A DNA stretch of 64,000 nt from Mesosutterella multiformis (GTDB taxonomy: Bacteria > Pseudomonadota > Gammaproteobacteria > Burkholderiales > Burkholderiaceae_F), in the NCBI RefSeq assembly GCF_003402575.1, contig NZ_BGZJ01000001.1, positions 983,501 through 1,047,500 on the forward strand, given 5' to 3'. Every line of letters starts with the position of its first letter. Position 1 is the stretch's first letter. A model generated the notes under the pieces. That model was given only the letters and a program-made list of their open reading frames with translations. It ran no database searches and was not told the origin of the DNA. The translations under genes and the position numbers were made by a program. Below, one piece after another: positions 36,357-46,248 of the stretch.

Positions 36357-37259
36357 TTACTCCAGATTCTGGATCTGCTCGCGCATCTTCTCGATATTAA
36401 GTTTCAGATCGAGAGAAGCATTGGTCATCTCGATTGCCACAGCCTTGGAGCCCAGAGTATTTGCTTCGCGGTTCAGTTCCTGCATGAGGAAGTCGAGGCG
36501 GCGGCCGACAGGACCGCCAGCGGTCAGCACACGGCGGACTTCATTGACGTGGGTGATGAGGCGGTTGATTTCCTCAGCCACATCCATGCGGAGAGCGTAG
36601 AGCGTAAGTTCTGCGCGGATCCGTTCGTTCACGTCTTCCGGCGTCAGGGAAGACTTATCGGAAAGCGCTTGGGTGAGTGCCTCAGAGAGCCGTTCCTCGA
36701 GCTTCGACTTCATGGCGGCAAGAATGTCAGGGAGTCGGGACGCGATATCGCGGGCGATTCCCTCGATGTTGTCGCAGTACCCCAGAAGCACTTTGGCAAG
36801 AGCCGCGCCTTCGCGTTCGCGGGAGGCGAGGAAGGCATCCAGCGCGCGGTTCAGCGCGTCGAGAACGTCTTTTGACACCTGCTCCGCGTCGACGGAATCA
36901 GACGTAAGAACGCCGGGGTAAGAGAGAATTTCGCTGACAGAGAGCGCGCGGGCTTCCGGGAAGGCTTTGAGCGCTTCCCCCTGCAGGGACGCGAGCGTCG
37001 TGAGAGCAGACGGGCTCAGACGTGACGTGGCACCGAGCGTCTCAGACTTAAGGGAGAGCCGGCACTCCATCTTGCCGCGCTTTACGCGGGAACCGATCGT
37101 TTCACGGATGGCTGATTCCAGAGAGTGGAGATCATCAGGAATTCTGAGCGTGAGATCGAGAAAACGGGAATTGACGGAGCGCAGTTCGACAGTGAGCTGG
37201 CCGGACGCGATCGCTGACTGGATCGTCGCGTAACCTGTCATGCTGAAAACGGATGCCAT
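36357..37259 (-). CDS. yicC: YicC-family endoribonuclease
   Basis: A 300-residue member of the YicC/YloC family, recently characterised in other bacteria as endoribonucleases that affect small RNA decay. The N-terminus SVFSMTGYATIQ, the ELRSVNSRFLDLTLRIPDDL strand region and the C-terminal GRRLDFLMQELNREANTL with TLGSKAVAIEMTN are family hallmarks. I start at MASVFSMTGY (ATG 37259, AAGGAT upstream); the longer frame to 37358 has no support. It is divergent from rph, another RNase gene, the usual arrangement. Confidence 0.92.
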   Translation of the reverse strand: MASVFSMTGYATIQSAIASGQLTVELRSVNSRFLDLTLRIPDDLHSLESAIRETIGSRVKRGKMECRLSLKSETLGATSRLSPSALTTLASLQGEALKAFPEARALSVSEILSYPGVLTSDSVDAEQVSKDVLDALNRALDAFLASREREGAALAKVLLGYCDNIEGIARDIASRLPDILAAMKSKLEERLSEALTQALSDKSSLTPEDVNERIRAELTLYALRMDVAEEINRLITHVNEVRRVLTAGGPVGRRLDFLMQELNREANTLGSKAVAIEMTNASLDLKLNIEKMREQIQNLE

Positions 37260-37439
37260 AAGATATATCCTTGTCCGAGTTTGCTGGATGCCTCTGCCTG
37301 CGATGCGAAAGTCCAGGCGGAAGGCGCATGCAGATTGTAACGGTTTTGGGATCATCAACAGGGAAGCGCGGGCTCAGGTCAGCCCTGCGGCTCTGTTTCA
37401 TCAGATACACGCAGCGACGGGCTGCAGGGAGAAAGCGAA

Positions 37440-38159
37440 GTGGAACGTACGAACGGCCGGAAAGCAGATGAAAAACGGAGCGTAAAAATTACGCGCCACT
37501 TCACGAAGTACGCCGAGGGCTCTGTCCTGATTGAAGACGGCGAAACGCAGGTTCTCTGCACGGCCTCGGTGATCACGGGCGTTCCTTCCTGGCTTAAGGG
37601 CCGGGGTGAAGGCTGGGTGACCGCGGAATACGGACTGCTGCCGCGCGCGACCGGAACCCGTACGGACCGTGAAGCCGCGAAGGGAAAGCAGACCGGCCGG
37701 ACTCAGGAGATTCAGCGTCTGATCGGCCGCAGCCTCCGCGCGGTGATCGACCGCAAGGCGCTTGGCGAAAACACGATCAAGATCGACTGCGATGTGCTGC
37801 AGGCTGACGGCGGTACCCGCTGCGCCTCGATTACGGGTGCCTATGTGGCACTCGCAGACGCGGTTAACTGGATGATTTCCAAGGGACTCATTGAAAAGAG
37901 TCCGCTCAAGGACTCGGTGTCCGCGATTTCTGTCGGCATGAGCGAAGGTCAGCCGGTGCTCGACCTCGACTACGTGGAAGATTCTTCGAGCGACACCGAT
38001 ATGAATGTCGTCATGACGGGGAGCGGCGCTTTTGTGGAAATCCAGGGCACGGCTGAAGGCGATCCCTTCACGCGCGATGATCTGAACCGCCTGCTTGACC
38101 TTGCGGAAAAGGGCAATAAGGAACTTGCCGAGGCGCAGAACGAAGCGCTGAAGGCCTGA
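37440..38159 (+). CDS. rph: Ribonuclease PH
   Basis: A 239-residue phosphorolytic 3'-5' exoribonuclease that trims tRNA precursors. Signatures are [58 protein letters not shown] and [19 protein letters not shown]. The start is GTG at 37440, preceded by CAGGGAGAAAGCGA. Length matches the family. It is divergent from yicC and followed at 24 bp by rdgB, a common order (yicC/rph/rdgB/hemW). Confidence 0.96.
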   Translation: MERTNGRKADEKRSVKITRHFTKYAEGSVLIEDGETQVLCTASVITGVPSWLKGRGEGWVTAEYGLLPRATGTRTDREAAKGKQTGRTQEIQRLIGRSLRAVIDRKALGENTIKIDCDVLQADGGTRCASITGAYVALADAVNWMISKGLIEKSPLKDSVSAISVGMSEGQPVLDLDYVEDSSSDTDMNVVMTGSGAFVEIQGTAEGDPFTRDDLNRLLDLAEKGNKELAEAQNEALKA

Positions 38160-38183
38160 AAGAAACCATTTGGAGATCGACGG

Positions 38184-38780
38184 ATGAAGCGTCTGGTTCT
38201 GGCCTCGGATAATCCGGGGAAAATTCGTGAATTCAATAAGCTCTTCGCTCCTCTCGGGATTGAAGTGGTGGCTCAGGGGTCGCTTGGCGTCACGCCCGCC
38301 GAGGAGCCCTTTGAGACATTCCTTGAAAACTGCCTCGCAAAGGCCCGCAATGCCTCCCGTCAGACGGGACTCCCGGCAATCGCGGATGATTCCGGGATCT
38401 GCGTGGACGCCCTGGGGGGAGCCCCCGGCGTTCATTCCGCCCGCTTTGCCGGTCTGCCGAAAAGCGATGCCCGCAATAACGAGCTTCTCATCAGCCGGCT
38501 TCAGGGCGAAGCAAACCGCAAGGCTCACTATGTCTGCGTTCTGATCGGAGTTAAGTCGGCAGACGATCCTGATCCGCTGGTGGCGACCGGTTACTGGCAC
38601 GGCGAAATTGTGGATACGCCCCGGGGTGAGAACGGTTTTGGCTATGACCCGTACTTCTTCCTTCCGCAGGAAGGAAAGACCGCGGCCGAGCTTTCCGAGG
38701 AAGAAAAGAACAGCGTGAGCCATCGCGGCCAGGCGGTTCAGGGCCTTCTCTCGCTTCTCAGGAATCACTGGGGGTGGTGA
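38184..38780 (+). CDS. rdgB: XTP/dITP pyrophosphatase
   Basis: A 198-residue Ham1/RdgB-family enzyme that removes deaminated purine triphosphates before they enter DNA or RNA. It has LVLASDNPGKIREFNKL at the N-terminus, PAIADDSGICVDALGGAPGV with the catalytic acidic residues, HSARFAG, and the C-terminal NGFGYDPYFFLP and SHRGQA. Length is normal. GGAGATCGACGG precedes the ATG. Its stop overlaps the possible GTG start of hemW. Confidence 0.96.
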   Translation: MKRLVLASDNPGKIREFNKLFAPLGIEVVAQGSLGVTPAEEPFETFLENCLAKARNASRQTGLPAIADDSGICVDALGGAPGVHSARFAGLPKSDARNNELLISRLQGEANRKAHYVCVLIGVKSADDPDPLVATGYWHGEIVDTPRGENGFGYDPYFFLPQEGKTAAELSEEEKNSVSHRGQAVQGLLSLLRNHWGW

Positions 38781-39973
38781 GCCGCATGAAGACGCTTCCG
38801 GGCACGGGCGGAGTGCCGGTTCCGGAGAGCAGCCGCATCCCGCTCTCCCTCTATATTCATTGGCCCTGGTGCGTCCGCAAGTGTCCTTACTGCGACTTCA
38901 ATTCGCGTCCGGTGATGGGAGCTCTGCCGACAGAGACCTATGTATCGCTGCTGCTTCGCGATCTGGAGTCTCAGCTCGAGTATCTCAGGCCCGGAAGACG
39001 TCTTGAGACGATCTATATCGGCGGCGGTACTCCCTCTCTCATGGCAGGGAAGGAGATTGGAACTCTGCTGCAGGGAGTCCGGAATCTGATTGAGGTATCG
39101 CCCGAGTGTGAGATCTCAATGGAAGCGAATCCGGGGACGGTGGAATCCGATTCCCTGATCCGCTACCGCGAGGCCGGGGTTAACCGGCTGTCACTTGGAG
39201 TTCAGAGTTTTAATGACCGGGAGCTCCGGATTCTCGGCCGCATTCATTCCGCGGACGATGCGAGAGCAGCAATCCGTCAGGCCGCAGCAGCCTTTGATAA
39301 TTTCAATATCGACATTATGTTCGGCCTTCCGGGGGAGACCCGGGAGTCGCTTGCCGAGGATCTGCGGGAAGCAATCGGATCCGGCAGCACGCATCTCTCT
39401 TTTTATCAGCTCACGATTGAGGAGGGAACAGCCTTTGCCCGACGGGTGCCGGAAGGAATTCCGGATCCGGATACGCTCGCTGAAATGGGAGACCTGGTGC
39501 TGAGTGAACTTGCCCGTGCGGGGTTCAGGCGTTACGAAGTGTCGGGATACGCGCAGGAAGGGCGCCGCTGCCGCCATAACCTGAACTACTGGGGCTACGG
39601 CGACTATCTGGCGATCGGGGCCGGAGCTCATGGAAAGATCAGTGATGAGCGGGGCGTCTTCCGCTACGCCCAGACAGGGGATCCGAGGCGCTATATGGAT
39701 AACGTCCGGACGCTGGAGACGCCATTCCAGGAATCCCGTTGGGTGGGACGTGATGAGCTGCCGTTTGAGTTCATGCTGGATGGGCTGAGGCTTACGGACG
39801 GGGTCACAGTCCAGTCGTTTGAGGAAAGAACCGGGCTCGGTTACAGCGTGATCGAGCCGGCAGTGAACGAGGCAGTGGGCGAAGGACTTCTCACCGCGGA
39901 AAGCGGCCGTCTTGTGCCAACCGCCAGGGGGCTCGACTTCCTTTCCGATCTTCAGGAGCTTTTCCTGCCCTGA
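38774..39973 (+). CDS. hemW: Heme chaperone HemW (HemN-like radical SAM protein)
   Basis: A protein of about 399 residues with a radical SAM CxxxCxxC site in YIHWPWCVRKCPYCDFNS, the GGGTPSLM SAM motif, and the C-terminal HemW region RRCRHNLNYWGYGDYLAIGA that carries the HNxxYW heme-ligand motif. HemW inserts heme into respiratory enzymes and is not a coproporphyrinogen oxidase. Start candidates are GTG 38774, overlapping the rdgB stop, and ATG 38786; the four-residue difference does not affect any domain. It lies downstream of rdgB, as in many proteobacteria. Confidence 0.92.
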   Translation: MVSRMKTLPGTGGVPVPESSRIPLSLYIHWPWCVRKCPYCDFNSRPVMGALPTETYVSLLLRDLESQLEYLRPGRRLETIYIGGGTPSLMAGKEIGTLLQGVRNLIEVSPECEISMEANPGTVESDSLIRYREAGVNRLSLGVQSFNDRELRILGRIHSADDARAAIRQAAAAFDNFNIDIMFGLPGETRESLAEDLREAIGSGSTHLSFYQLTIEEGTAFARRVPEGIPDPDTLAEMGDLVLSELARAGFRRYEVSGYAQEGRRCRHNLNYWGYGDYLAIGAGAHGKISDERGVFRYAQTGDPRRYMDNVRTLETPFQESRWVGRDELPFEFMLDGLRLTDGVTVQSFEERTGLGYSVIEPAVNEAVGEGLLTAESGRLVPTARGLDFLSDLQELFLP

Positions 39974-40028
39974 TCCGGTGCCCTGTAAAGTGTTGCCGAT
40001 TGAAAAAATCTCATTTTTGGGGAGCAGA

Positions 40029-40045
40029 TGCACTATCATGGTGCA
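40029..40045 (+). promoter_or_regulatory. NtrC binding site upstream of glnA
   Basis: TGCACTATCATGGTGCA is a near-perfect match to the NtrC dyad consensus TGCACY-N4/5-TGGTGCA. It lies about 95 bp upstream of the sigma-54 promoter, a typical enhancer distance. Confidence 0.85.
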
Positions 40046-40139
40046 TGGTTCTGCCTCATTTTGATTCGCGCAGACGGTGAAATTCTGACCGTCTGCCGGA
40101 GAAGGGCTATTTGCTGAGGTTTTGCTGAAAAGTAAAAAC

Positions 40140-40155
40140 TGGCACGGTAGTTGCT
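40140..40155 (+). promoter_or_regulatory. Sigma-54 promoter of glnA
   Basis: TGGCACGGTAGTTGCT matches the -24/-12 consensus TGGCAC-N5-TTGCW exactly. It lies 63 bp before the glnA start, downstream of the NtrC site, so glnA is predicted to be induced by NtrC phosphate under nitrogen limitation. Confidence 0.92.
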
Positions 40156-40218
40156 TATATATGGGCGAATGCCAGGGAGAAATGCTCTCCCGGCCCAAGA
40201 TTGATTTAGGAGAAAAAG

Positions 40219-41631
40219 ATGACGACGGCTAATGACGTCCTCCAGATGGTCAAAGACAACGACGTGAAGTTCGTTGGCTTCCGCTTTACTGATACGCTCG
40301 GCAAAGAGCAGAGCGTCACGATCCCCGCAGATCAGCTGACTGAAGACCAGTTCGAAGTGGGCCACGTCTTTGACGGTTCCTCGATCAAGGGCTGGAGAGG
40401 CATCGAGGCCTCCGACATGCTGCTGCTTCCGGATCCGGAAACGGCCCGCATGGACCCCTTCCGTGAGCAGAACACGCTGCTGCTCACCTGCGACGTTGTG
40501 GAACCGGACACGGGCAAGGGTTACGAACGTGATCCCCGCTCCCTCGCGAAGCGCGCTGAAGCCTATTTGAAGTCCACCGGCATCGGCGACACCGCTTACT
40601 TTGGTCCGGAACTCGAGTTCTTCATTTTCGACAGCGTCCGCTATCGCAATGATTCCCAGGACTGCTTCTACAAGATTGAAAGCGAAGAGGCTCCCTGGTC
40701 CACCGGCCTCAAGTATGAAGGCGGCAACCTGGCCCACCGCGCCCTGACGAAGGGCGGCTATTTCCCGGTTCCGCCGGTTGATAAGCTGATGGACATCCGT
40801 GCTGAAATGTGCACGCTGCTCGCTCAGCAGGGCATCCCGGTTGAAGTGCATCACCACGAAGTGGGCGCTGCCGGCCAGTGCGAAATCGGCACCCGTTTCT
40901 CCTCCCTCGTGCAGCGTGCTGACTGGTCCCAGATCCAGAAGTACACGATCTGGAACGTGGCGGCCGCTTACGGCAAGACCGCGACCTTCATGCCGAAGCC
41001 CTATCCGGGTGACAACGGCTCTGGCATGCACTGCAACCAGTCGATCTGGAAGGACGGCAAGAACGTCTTCGCGGGCAACGGCTACGCCGGTCTGTCTGAA
41101 ACGGCGCTTTACTACATCGGCGGCATCATCAAGCACGCCCGTGCCCTGAATGCTTTCACGAACCCGTCGACCAACTCCTACAAGCGTCTGGTCCCGGGCT
41201 TTGAAGCTCCGGTGAAGCTCGCCTACTCGGCCTGCAACCGTTCCGCCGCTATCCGTATTCCGAAGGTGTTCAGCGAAAAGGGCCGCCGCGTTGAAGTCCG
41301 CTTCCCGGATCCCACGGCTAACTCCTACCTCGCCTTCTCGGCTCTGCTGATGGCCGGTCTCGACGGCATCCAGAACAAGATCAACCCGGGCGATCCGGCT
41401 GATAAGAACCTGTACGATCTGCCGCCCGAAGAGAACGCCAAGATCCCGACGGTCTGCAGCGATCTCTCTGAAGCCCTGGCTTACCTCGATCAGGACCGCG
41501 AGTTCCTGACCCGTGGCGGTGTCTTCACGAATGACCTGATCGACGCCTACATCGCGGTGAAGCAGGAAGAAGTGACGACGTACCGCGCTGCGGTGCACCC
41601 GCTCGAGTACGCGCTCTACTTCGCGAGCTAA
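40219..41631 (+). CDS. glnA: Glutamine synthetase type I
   Basis: A 470-residue GSI-beta type enzyme making glutamine from glutamate, ammonia and ATP. Signatures are [19 protein letters not shown], the ATP-site [31 protein letters not shown], and the adenylylation site NLYDLPPEE with Tyr near residue 399, so GlnE-type covalent control is expected. GGAGAAAAAG precedes the ATG. Codon bias is high. It is under a sigma-54 promoter with an NtrC site and is followed by ntrB and ntrC after a terminator. Confidence 0.98.
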   Translation: MTTANDVLQMVKDNDVKFVGFRFTDTLGKEQSVTIPADQLTEDQFEVGHVFDGSSIKGWRGIEASDMLLLPDPETARMDPFREQNTLLLTCDVVEPDTGKGYERDPRSLAKRAEAYLKSTGIGDTAYFGPELEFFIFDSVRYRNDSQDCFYKIESEEAPWSTGLKYEGGNLAHRALTKGGYFPVPPVDKLMDIRAEMCTLLAQQGIPVEVHHHEVGAAGQCEIGTRFSSLVQRADWSQIQKYTIWNVAAAYGKTATFMPKPYPGDNGSGMHCNQSIWKDGKNVFAGNGYAGLSETALYYIGGIIKHARALNAFTNPSTNSYKRLVPGFEAPVKLAYSACNRSAAIRIPKVFSEKGRRVEVRFPDPTANSYLAFSALLMAGLDGIQNKINPGDPADKNLYDLPPEENAKIPTVCSDLSEALAYLDQDREFLTRGGVFTNDLIDAYIAVKQEEVTTYRAAVHPLEYALYFAS

Positions 41632-41658
41632 CGCGCTTGCGTAAGCAGTAAGCAGCAG

Positions 41659-41688
41659 AGGAGGGGGATTTTTCCCCCTCTTTTTTTC
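41659..41688 (+). terminator. Terminator between glnA and ntrB
   Basis: GAGGGGG/CCCCCTC with loop ATTTTT followed by T7. It likely lowers ntrBC expression relative to glnA. Confidence 0.9.
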
Positions 41689-41708
41689 AATAAACGGCGG
41701 AGGGCTGA

Positions 41709-42812
41709 ATGACGAAGAACGCGGCGTGGCCTGAGGGCTCTTTTCTCGATTCCCTCGCAACGGGTGTCCTCGCGACGGACCCGAAGGGAAAGATCGTCTA
41801 TGCCAATGCGGCGAGTGAGATCCTTTCAGGAGCCTCAAAGAACCGCCTGCTTGGTATTTCTGCCGAAGCCGTTTTTCCATCAGCCCGCCGCTGGACCGAG
41901 CGTTTTCTGTCGGATACCGTCCGGGGGGAGCCAACCCTCACCGAGCGGACTGAAATGTTCTGCCCGAGCAATCCGACAGAAAGCCGGAAGGTCCGTGTGA
42001 CGGTCAGCCGTTTCCCGGGAACCGGCGGCATTCTGATGGAAGTGTCGGATCTTGGAGCCGTGCTGATCGCGGAGAATGAGGCGCAGAAGGTAGGGCTCTC
42101 GGAAACCAGCCGTCAGGTGCTCCGGAACCTCGCTCACGAAATCAAGAACCCGCTCGGCGGAATCCGGGGCGCGGCGCAGCTCCTCGAAGGGGAGCTCACG
42201 AATCCGGAGCTCCGTGAGTACACCGGAGTCATCATCAGCGAGGCGGACCGGCTGCAGAATCTCGTTGACCGGCTGCTCGCCCCTTACCGCACGGGGCGGT
42301 CGCTTTCTGACATCAACATCCACGAAGTGCTGGAGCGGGTCCGGCAGATCATTCTGGCTGAGTTTCCGAAGGGACTCTCTTTTATCCGGGACTATGACGT
42401 TTCGGTTCCAACACTCCGGGGTGACCGTGAGCAGCTGCTGCAGGTGTTTCTCAATATCGAAAAAAATGCAGCCGAGGCGCTTGACGGAAAGATTGCCGAA
42501 GGCACGGCTGAGATCCGGGTGATAACGCGCGTGGCCCAGCAGGTGCAGATCGGGCTCAGGCGTTACCGGCTCGCGCTTTCCATTCATATCCAGGATAACG
42601 GTCCGGGGGTTCCGCCAGAAATCCGGGATCGGATCTTCTATCCGCTCGTGACCGGGAAAGCGAATGGGAGCGGTCTTGGACTCTCACTCGCGCAGAATTT
42701 CATACGCCAGCATGACGGATCGATCGATGTGGAGAGCGAACCCGGGAAAACCGATTTCCGGATTCTTCTGCCGCTCTCTCCGCCTGAGACCGGCGATATC
42801 AGCCCAGCGTGA
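41709..42812 (+). CDS. glnL: Nitrogen regulation sensor kinase NtrB (GlnL)
   Basis: A 367-residue cytosolic histidine kinase/phosphatase. An N-terminal PAS domain (LATGVLATDPKGKIVYANAA) precedes the HisKA motif RNLAHEIKNPLGGIRGAAQL and the ATPase boxes FLNIEKNAAEAL, IQDNGPGVPPEI and GSGLGLSLAQNFI. There is no membrane segment, as expected for a kinase that senses PII. It is located after glnA and 16 bp before ntrC, completing the glnA-glnL-glnG nitrogen module. Confidence 0.95.
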   Translation: MTKNAAWPEGSFLDSLATGVLATDPKGKIVYANAASEILSGASKNRLLGISAEAVFPSARRWTERFLSDTVRGEPTLTERTEMFCPSNPTESRKVRVTVSRFPGTGGILMEVSDLGAVLIAENEAQKVGLSETSRQVLRNLAHEIKNPLGGIRGAAQLLEGELTNPELREYTGVIISEADRLQNLVDRLLAPYRTGRSLSDINIHEVLERVRQIILAEFPKGLSFIRDYDVSVPTLRGDREQLLQVFLNIEKNAAEALDGKIAEGTAEIRVITRVAQQVQIGLRRYRLALSIHIQDNGPGVPPEIRDRIFYPLVTGKANGSGLGLSLAQNFIRQHDGSIDVESEPGKTDFRILLPLSPPETGDISPA

Positions 42813-42828
42813 TTAAGGAGAAAAGCTC

Positions 42829-44262
42829 ATGAATGAAGTCTGGATTGTGGATGATGACCGCTCGATCCGCTGGGTTCTGGAAAAGGTGCTGACAAAGGCG
42901 GGGTTCACCTGCCGGTCTTTTTCTGACGGAAATGCGGCCTGGACCGCCCTGCAGAATGACTGCCCCGGCGTGCTGATCTCCGATATCCGGATGCCGGGTC
43001 CCAATGGCATCGATCTTCTCACGCGCATCAAGGAAAAGTATCCGAAGCTTCCCGTGATCATTACCACGGCGTTTTCCGATCTGGAAAGCGCGGTGTCCGC
43101 TTTCCAGAAGGGGGCGTTTGAATATCTGCCGAAGCCCTTTGACATCAATAAAGCGGTCCAGCTTGTGCAGCGCGCGATGGCGGATCAGGAGCCCTCTGCC
43201 GCGGCTGACGAAGCTGAGGAAAATGAGGAAGAGGGACATGGGACGCTGGAGCTGATCGGGAAGGCCCCGGTGATGCAGGATGTCTTCCGGGCGATTGGCA
43301 GACTGTCTCACTCCAGCATGACTGTCCTGATTACGGGTGAATCCGGCGCCGGCAAAGAGGTCGTGGCCCGGGCTCTGCACCGCAGCAGCCCGAGAAGCAA
43401 AGCCCCTTTCATCGCGCTCAACATGGCGGCAATTCCCCGTGAGCTGATGGAGTCTGAACTCTTTGGCCACGAGCGGGGCGCTTTCACCGGAGCCCTCGCG
43501 ACACGAAGCGGCCGGTTTGAGCAGGCTGACGGCGGTACGCTGTTTCTCGACGAAATCGGCGATATGCCGATGGAGCTTCAGACGAGACTTCTCCGGGTGC
43601 TTTCAGACGGAAATTTCTATCGGGTGGGCGGCCATCAGCCGCTGCACGCCGATGTGCGGATCATCGCAGCGACGAACCAGAATCTCGAGCGCCGTGTGGC
43701 GGAGGGGAAGTTCCGTGAGGATCTGTTCCACCGGCTTAATGTGATCCGGATCCGGCTCCCATCGCTTAAAGAGCGATCCGAGGATATCCCGCTTCTTGCT
43801 CACCACTTTCTGATCCGGACCGCGAAGGAGCTTGGGGTTGAAGTAAAGCGGCTTGAGCCGGACGCGATGGAAGCGCTGACCCGCTACCCCTTCCCGGGAA
43901 ACGTGCGTCAGCTGGAAAACGTCTGCCGCTGGATTACGGTCATGGCCCCCTCTCAGAATGTGAGAGCGGAGGATCTGCCTGAGGAAGTGAGGAACTGGGA
44001 GGCCGGGAAGGACGCCGCGCTTCCCGAAGGACACATGGGGGCGCTTTCAGACTGGAAGGACGCGCTTTCGCAGACCGTTTCCGATATGCTCGACCGCGGC
44101 GCACCCGATATCATGGAGTCGCTCCGGAATCAGTTTGAGAGGACGGTGATTGAGGCCGCTCTTGAAAAGACATCCGGCCGCAGAATCGACGCGGCGGCCC
44201 GGCTTGGCATGGGCCGGAACACCATCACGCGGAAGATCAAGGAACTGCGGATGGAGGAGTAG
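42829..44262 (+). CDS. glnG: Nitrogen regulation response regulator NtrC (GlnG)
   Basis: A 477-residue sigma-54 activator. The receiver domain has [15 protein letters not shown], phospho-Asp52 in [10 protein letters not shown] and [11 protein letters not shown]. The AAA+ domain has [15 protein letters not shown] (Walker A), the sigma-54 contact loop GAFTGA (about 217-222) and [12 protein letters not shown] (Walker B). The C-terminus has a Fis-type helix-turn-helix ([19 protein letters not shown]). It should act at the NtrC site found upstream of glnA. Confidence 0.96.
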   Translation: MNEVWIVDDDRSIRWVLEKVLTKAGFTCRSFSDGNAAWTALQNDCPGVLISDIRMPGPNGIDLLTRIKEKYPKLPVIITTAFSDLESAVSAFQKGAFEYLPKPFDINKAVQLVQRAMADQEPSAAADEAEENEEEGHGTLELIGKAPVMQDVFRAIGRLSHSSMTVLITGESGAGKEVVARALHRSSPRSKAPFIALNMAAIPRELMESELFGHERGAFTGALATRSGRFEQADGGTLFLDEIGDMPMELQTRLLRVLSDGNFYRVGGHQPLHADVRIIAATNQNLERRVAEGKFREDLFHRLNVIRIRLPSLKERSEDIPLLAHHFLIRTAKELGVEVKRLEPDAMEALTRYPFPGNVRQLENVCRWITVMAPSQNVRAEDLPEEVRNWEAGKDAALPEGHMGALSDWKDALSQTVSDMLDRGAPDIMESLRNQFERTVIEAALEKTSGRRIDAAARLGMGRNTITRKIKELRMEE

Positions 44263-44272
44263 ACATCCGGCA

Positions 44273-44307
44273 GAGCCTGAGAGATTTTCTCAGGCTTCTT
44301 TTTTATT
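44273..44307. terminator. Bidirectional terminator between ntrC and the glycosyltransferase gene
   Basis: AGCCTGAGA/TCTCAGGCT with a 5-nt loop is followed by TCTTTTTTATT. It overlaps the stop codon of the convergent glycosyltransferase gene. Confidence 0.8.
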
Positions 44308-45060
44308 CGCCGCGGTGCGCTGAAGCTCGTGCAACTTCAGATACTTCATCATCGTGTAGGAAAAGTTGAGGAAACAGAGGTAGGTTCCAAGAGCACCGTC
44401 GAGGAACCCGAGCTTCAGGATCAGCATTTTGAAGAAGCTGCCTGCGCTGTGCCCGAAGATCCCGCCAAGCGATGTTCTGCGTCCCTGGCGGAAAGCGTTC
44501 TCGGCCCAGAGCGTTGAGTAGAGACTCATCTTCCGCTCCCAGGATCTCCAGTCAGCATACGTGTAGTGCTCCATGTAGCCGGGCAGTGTTTTTTCCTGGA
44601 GGCTGCACTCCGGATGCTCGTGAACCTGGTTCACCCAGGTCACCTCCGTTCTCGGGAAGAGCCTCGTTACCCAGTTGGGGCCGATCACGCCGTGGCGGAA
44701 TGTTTTTCCGAAGGCGCAGCAGAGTCTGAGCATGCGGTATGCGGCGGGTTCCGCTCCCGGCTCCGTGGCGCGGCGGATCGCGGAGGCGAGTTCCGGTGTC
44801 AGATGTTCGTCCGCGTCGAGGTAGAGCACCCACGTCGCGTCGGTTGCCGAGAGGCCGAAGTTCCGCTGAGCCGAAAAGTCATTTGTCCAGGCCCGGTAGA
44901 CCACCCGGGCACCGGCTTTTTCCGCGATTTCCACTGTCCGGTCCGTACTGCCGCTGTCGATCAGAATCACTTCGTCCGTACATTGCCTGGCGCTCTGTAT
45001 GGTTTCCGCAATATTCTTTTCTTCATTCTTTGTGAGGATCAGTACAGCAAGATTATTCAT
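44290..45060 (-). CDS. WaaE/KdtX-like family 2 glycosyltransferase
   Basis: A 256-residue GT-A glycosyltransferase. The N-terminus LAVLILTKNEEKNIAETIQS, the IDSGSTDRTVEIAEKAGA segment, and the DxD-type metal site LYLDADEHLTPEL are typical. The middle NWVTRLFPRTEVTWVNQVHE and the late HYTYADWRSWERKMSLYS resemble the WaaE/KdtX group, which adds glucose to the lipopolysaccharide inner core; the actual acceptor is not proven. I start at MNNLAVLILTKNEE; the upstream extension of 41 codons has no homology features. It is divergent from the RlmN-like gene. Confidence 0.82.
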   Translation of the reverse strand: MNNLAVLILTKNEEKNIAETIQSARQCTDEVILIDSGSTDRTVEIAEKAGARVVYRAWTNDFSAQRNFGLSATDATWVLYLDADEHLTPELASAIRRATEPGAEPAAYRMLRLCCAFGKTFRHGVIGPNWVTRLFPRTEVTWVNQVHEHPECSLQEKTLPGYMEHYTYADWRSWERKMSLYSTLWAENAFRQGRRTSLGGIFGHSAGSFFKMLILKLGFLDGALGTYLCFLNFSYTMMKYLKLHELQRTAANKKEA

Positions 45061-45166
45061 GGAGATACGGCCGGACCAAATGTTGGATAAGTAGATGCAT
45101 TTTAATCGCCGGAGGATACCTGTCCATGAGGGAGGATGAGAAAACGGAAAGCCGGGAGGCTTTAAA

Positions 45167-46243
45167 ATGACGCCTTTGCCCAATCAGGAAAACTGCTCGA
45201 TGGAGTTCATAGTGAATGACGGCGCGCCGCGCCTGAGTGATGTAACGGAGAAGCTGCGGTCGCTCAGAGCGAAGGAGCAGCATCTGAGAGGCATTGCGCG
45301 GGCCTGGCTTGGGAGGGCCGCGTGGCCGGGAGAGGATGATCTCCGGTTTCCGGAACCCGTGAGGGAAGCGCTGCCCGAACTCAGGCGGTATCTTGACTCG
45401 CTCGTGGTGCCCGCGCTGCGAAGCGGGGGCGGGGACGGCAGATCAGAAAAACTTCTGATGAAGCTTCGGGACGGAGAGACCGTGGAAACGGTCGTGCTCC
45501 CGAAGGATGGCGTCTGCGTGTCGACTCAGGTGGGGTGCGCTGTGGGCTGCGCGTTCTGCATGACGGGCCGCTCGGGACTCATCCGGCAGCTTGGAAGCGC
45601 CGAGATCGCGGCCCAGGTGGCTGCGGCCCGCCGGATCAATCCCGGTATCCGGAAAGTCGACTTTATGGGGATGGGGGAGCCGTCCCACAATCTCCGGGCC
45701 GTTCTCGAAGCGGTCCAGTTTCTCGGTACTTATGGGGATTTCGGGCATAAGAGCCTGGTCATTTCGACGGTTGGGGATCCGAGGATATTTGATGCGCTGC
45801 TCAGCCTGAAGCCAACAGATGTCCGGCCGGGACTCGCGGTATCGCTTCACTCGGCTATTGATGAGAAGCGCCGGCATCTGATCGCGAAACCCGGAGCGCT
45901 TTCCGTCGCAGAAATCATCAGCCGCGCCCAGGCGTATTCGGACGCGGTGAAGTATCCGGTTCAGTATGAGTGGGTGCTGATCCGCGGCGTGAATGACGGG
46001 AAGGATGAGATTGAGAAACTCGCCTGCCTTCTTGAAGGGAAAAACGCGATGCTGAACTTCATCCCGGTGAACCGGGTGGAGGGATCGGACTTTGTGCGGC
46101 CCGACAAAGAAAAGTGTCTGGAGCTTGCGGAAATCCTCCGCTCCCGAGGGATTGTTGCCAAAATCCGCGTCTCCGCGGCTCAGGATGTGGAGGGCGGGTG
46201 CGGGCAGCTCCGAGCCCGCACTCTGAAGAATTTTCAGCTCTGA
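45167..46243 (+). CDS. RlmN-like radical SAM RNA methyltransferase
   Basis: A protein of about 358 residues of the RlmN/Cfr family, which methylates C2 or C8 of adenosine in 23S rRNA or tRNA. The radical SAM cluster site is CAVGCAFC (C124, C128, C131). The two mechanistic cysteines are present: C117 in GVCVSTQVGC and C345 in VEGGCGQLR. The SAM motif is FMGMGEPSHN. The first 80 residues are shorter and more divergent than standard RlmN. Its location between a glycosyltransferase and xth is not the usual rlmN context, so it may be a paralog. Start ATG 45167 or 45200 (MEFIVNDG). Confidence 0.8.
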   Translation: MTPLPNQENCSMEFIVNDGAPRLSDVTEKLRSLRAKEQHLRGIARAWLGRAAWPGEDDLRFPEPVREALPELRRYLDSLVVPALRSGGGDGRSEKLLMKLRDGETVETVVLPKDGVCVSTQVGCAVGCAFCMTGRSGLIRQLGSAEIAAQVAAARRINPGIRKVDFMGMGEPSHNLRAVLEAVQFLGTYGDFGHKSLVISTVGDPRIFDALLSLKPTDVRPGLAVSLHSAIDEKRRHLIAKPGALSVAEIISRAQAYSDAVKYPVQYEWVLIRGVNDGKDEIEKLACLLEGKNAMLNFIPVNRVEGSDFVRPDKEKCLELAEILRSRGIVAKIRVSAAQDVEGGCGQLRARTLKNFQL

Positions 46244-46248
46244 GAGAC

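Noticed and set aside
37401..38768. 455-codon antisense frame opposite rph and rdgB
   Set aside because: It crosses two real genes and their junction, and nothing in it resembles a protein family.
40036..41934. 632-codon antisense frame opposite glnA, its promoter and ntrB
   Set aside because: It covers the sigma-54 promoter region and glnA; length results from strong codon bias of glnA.
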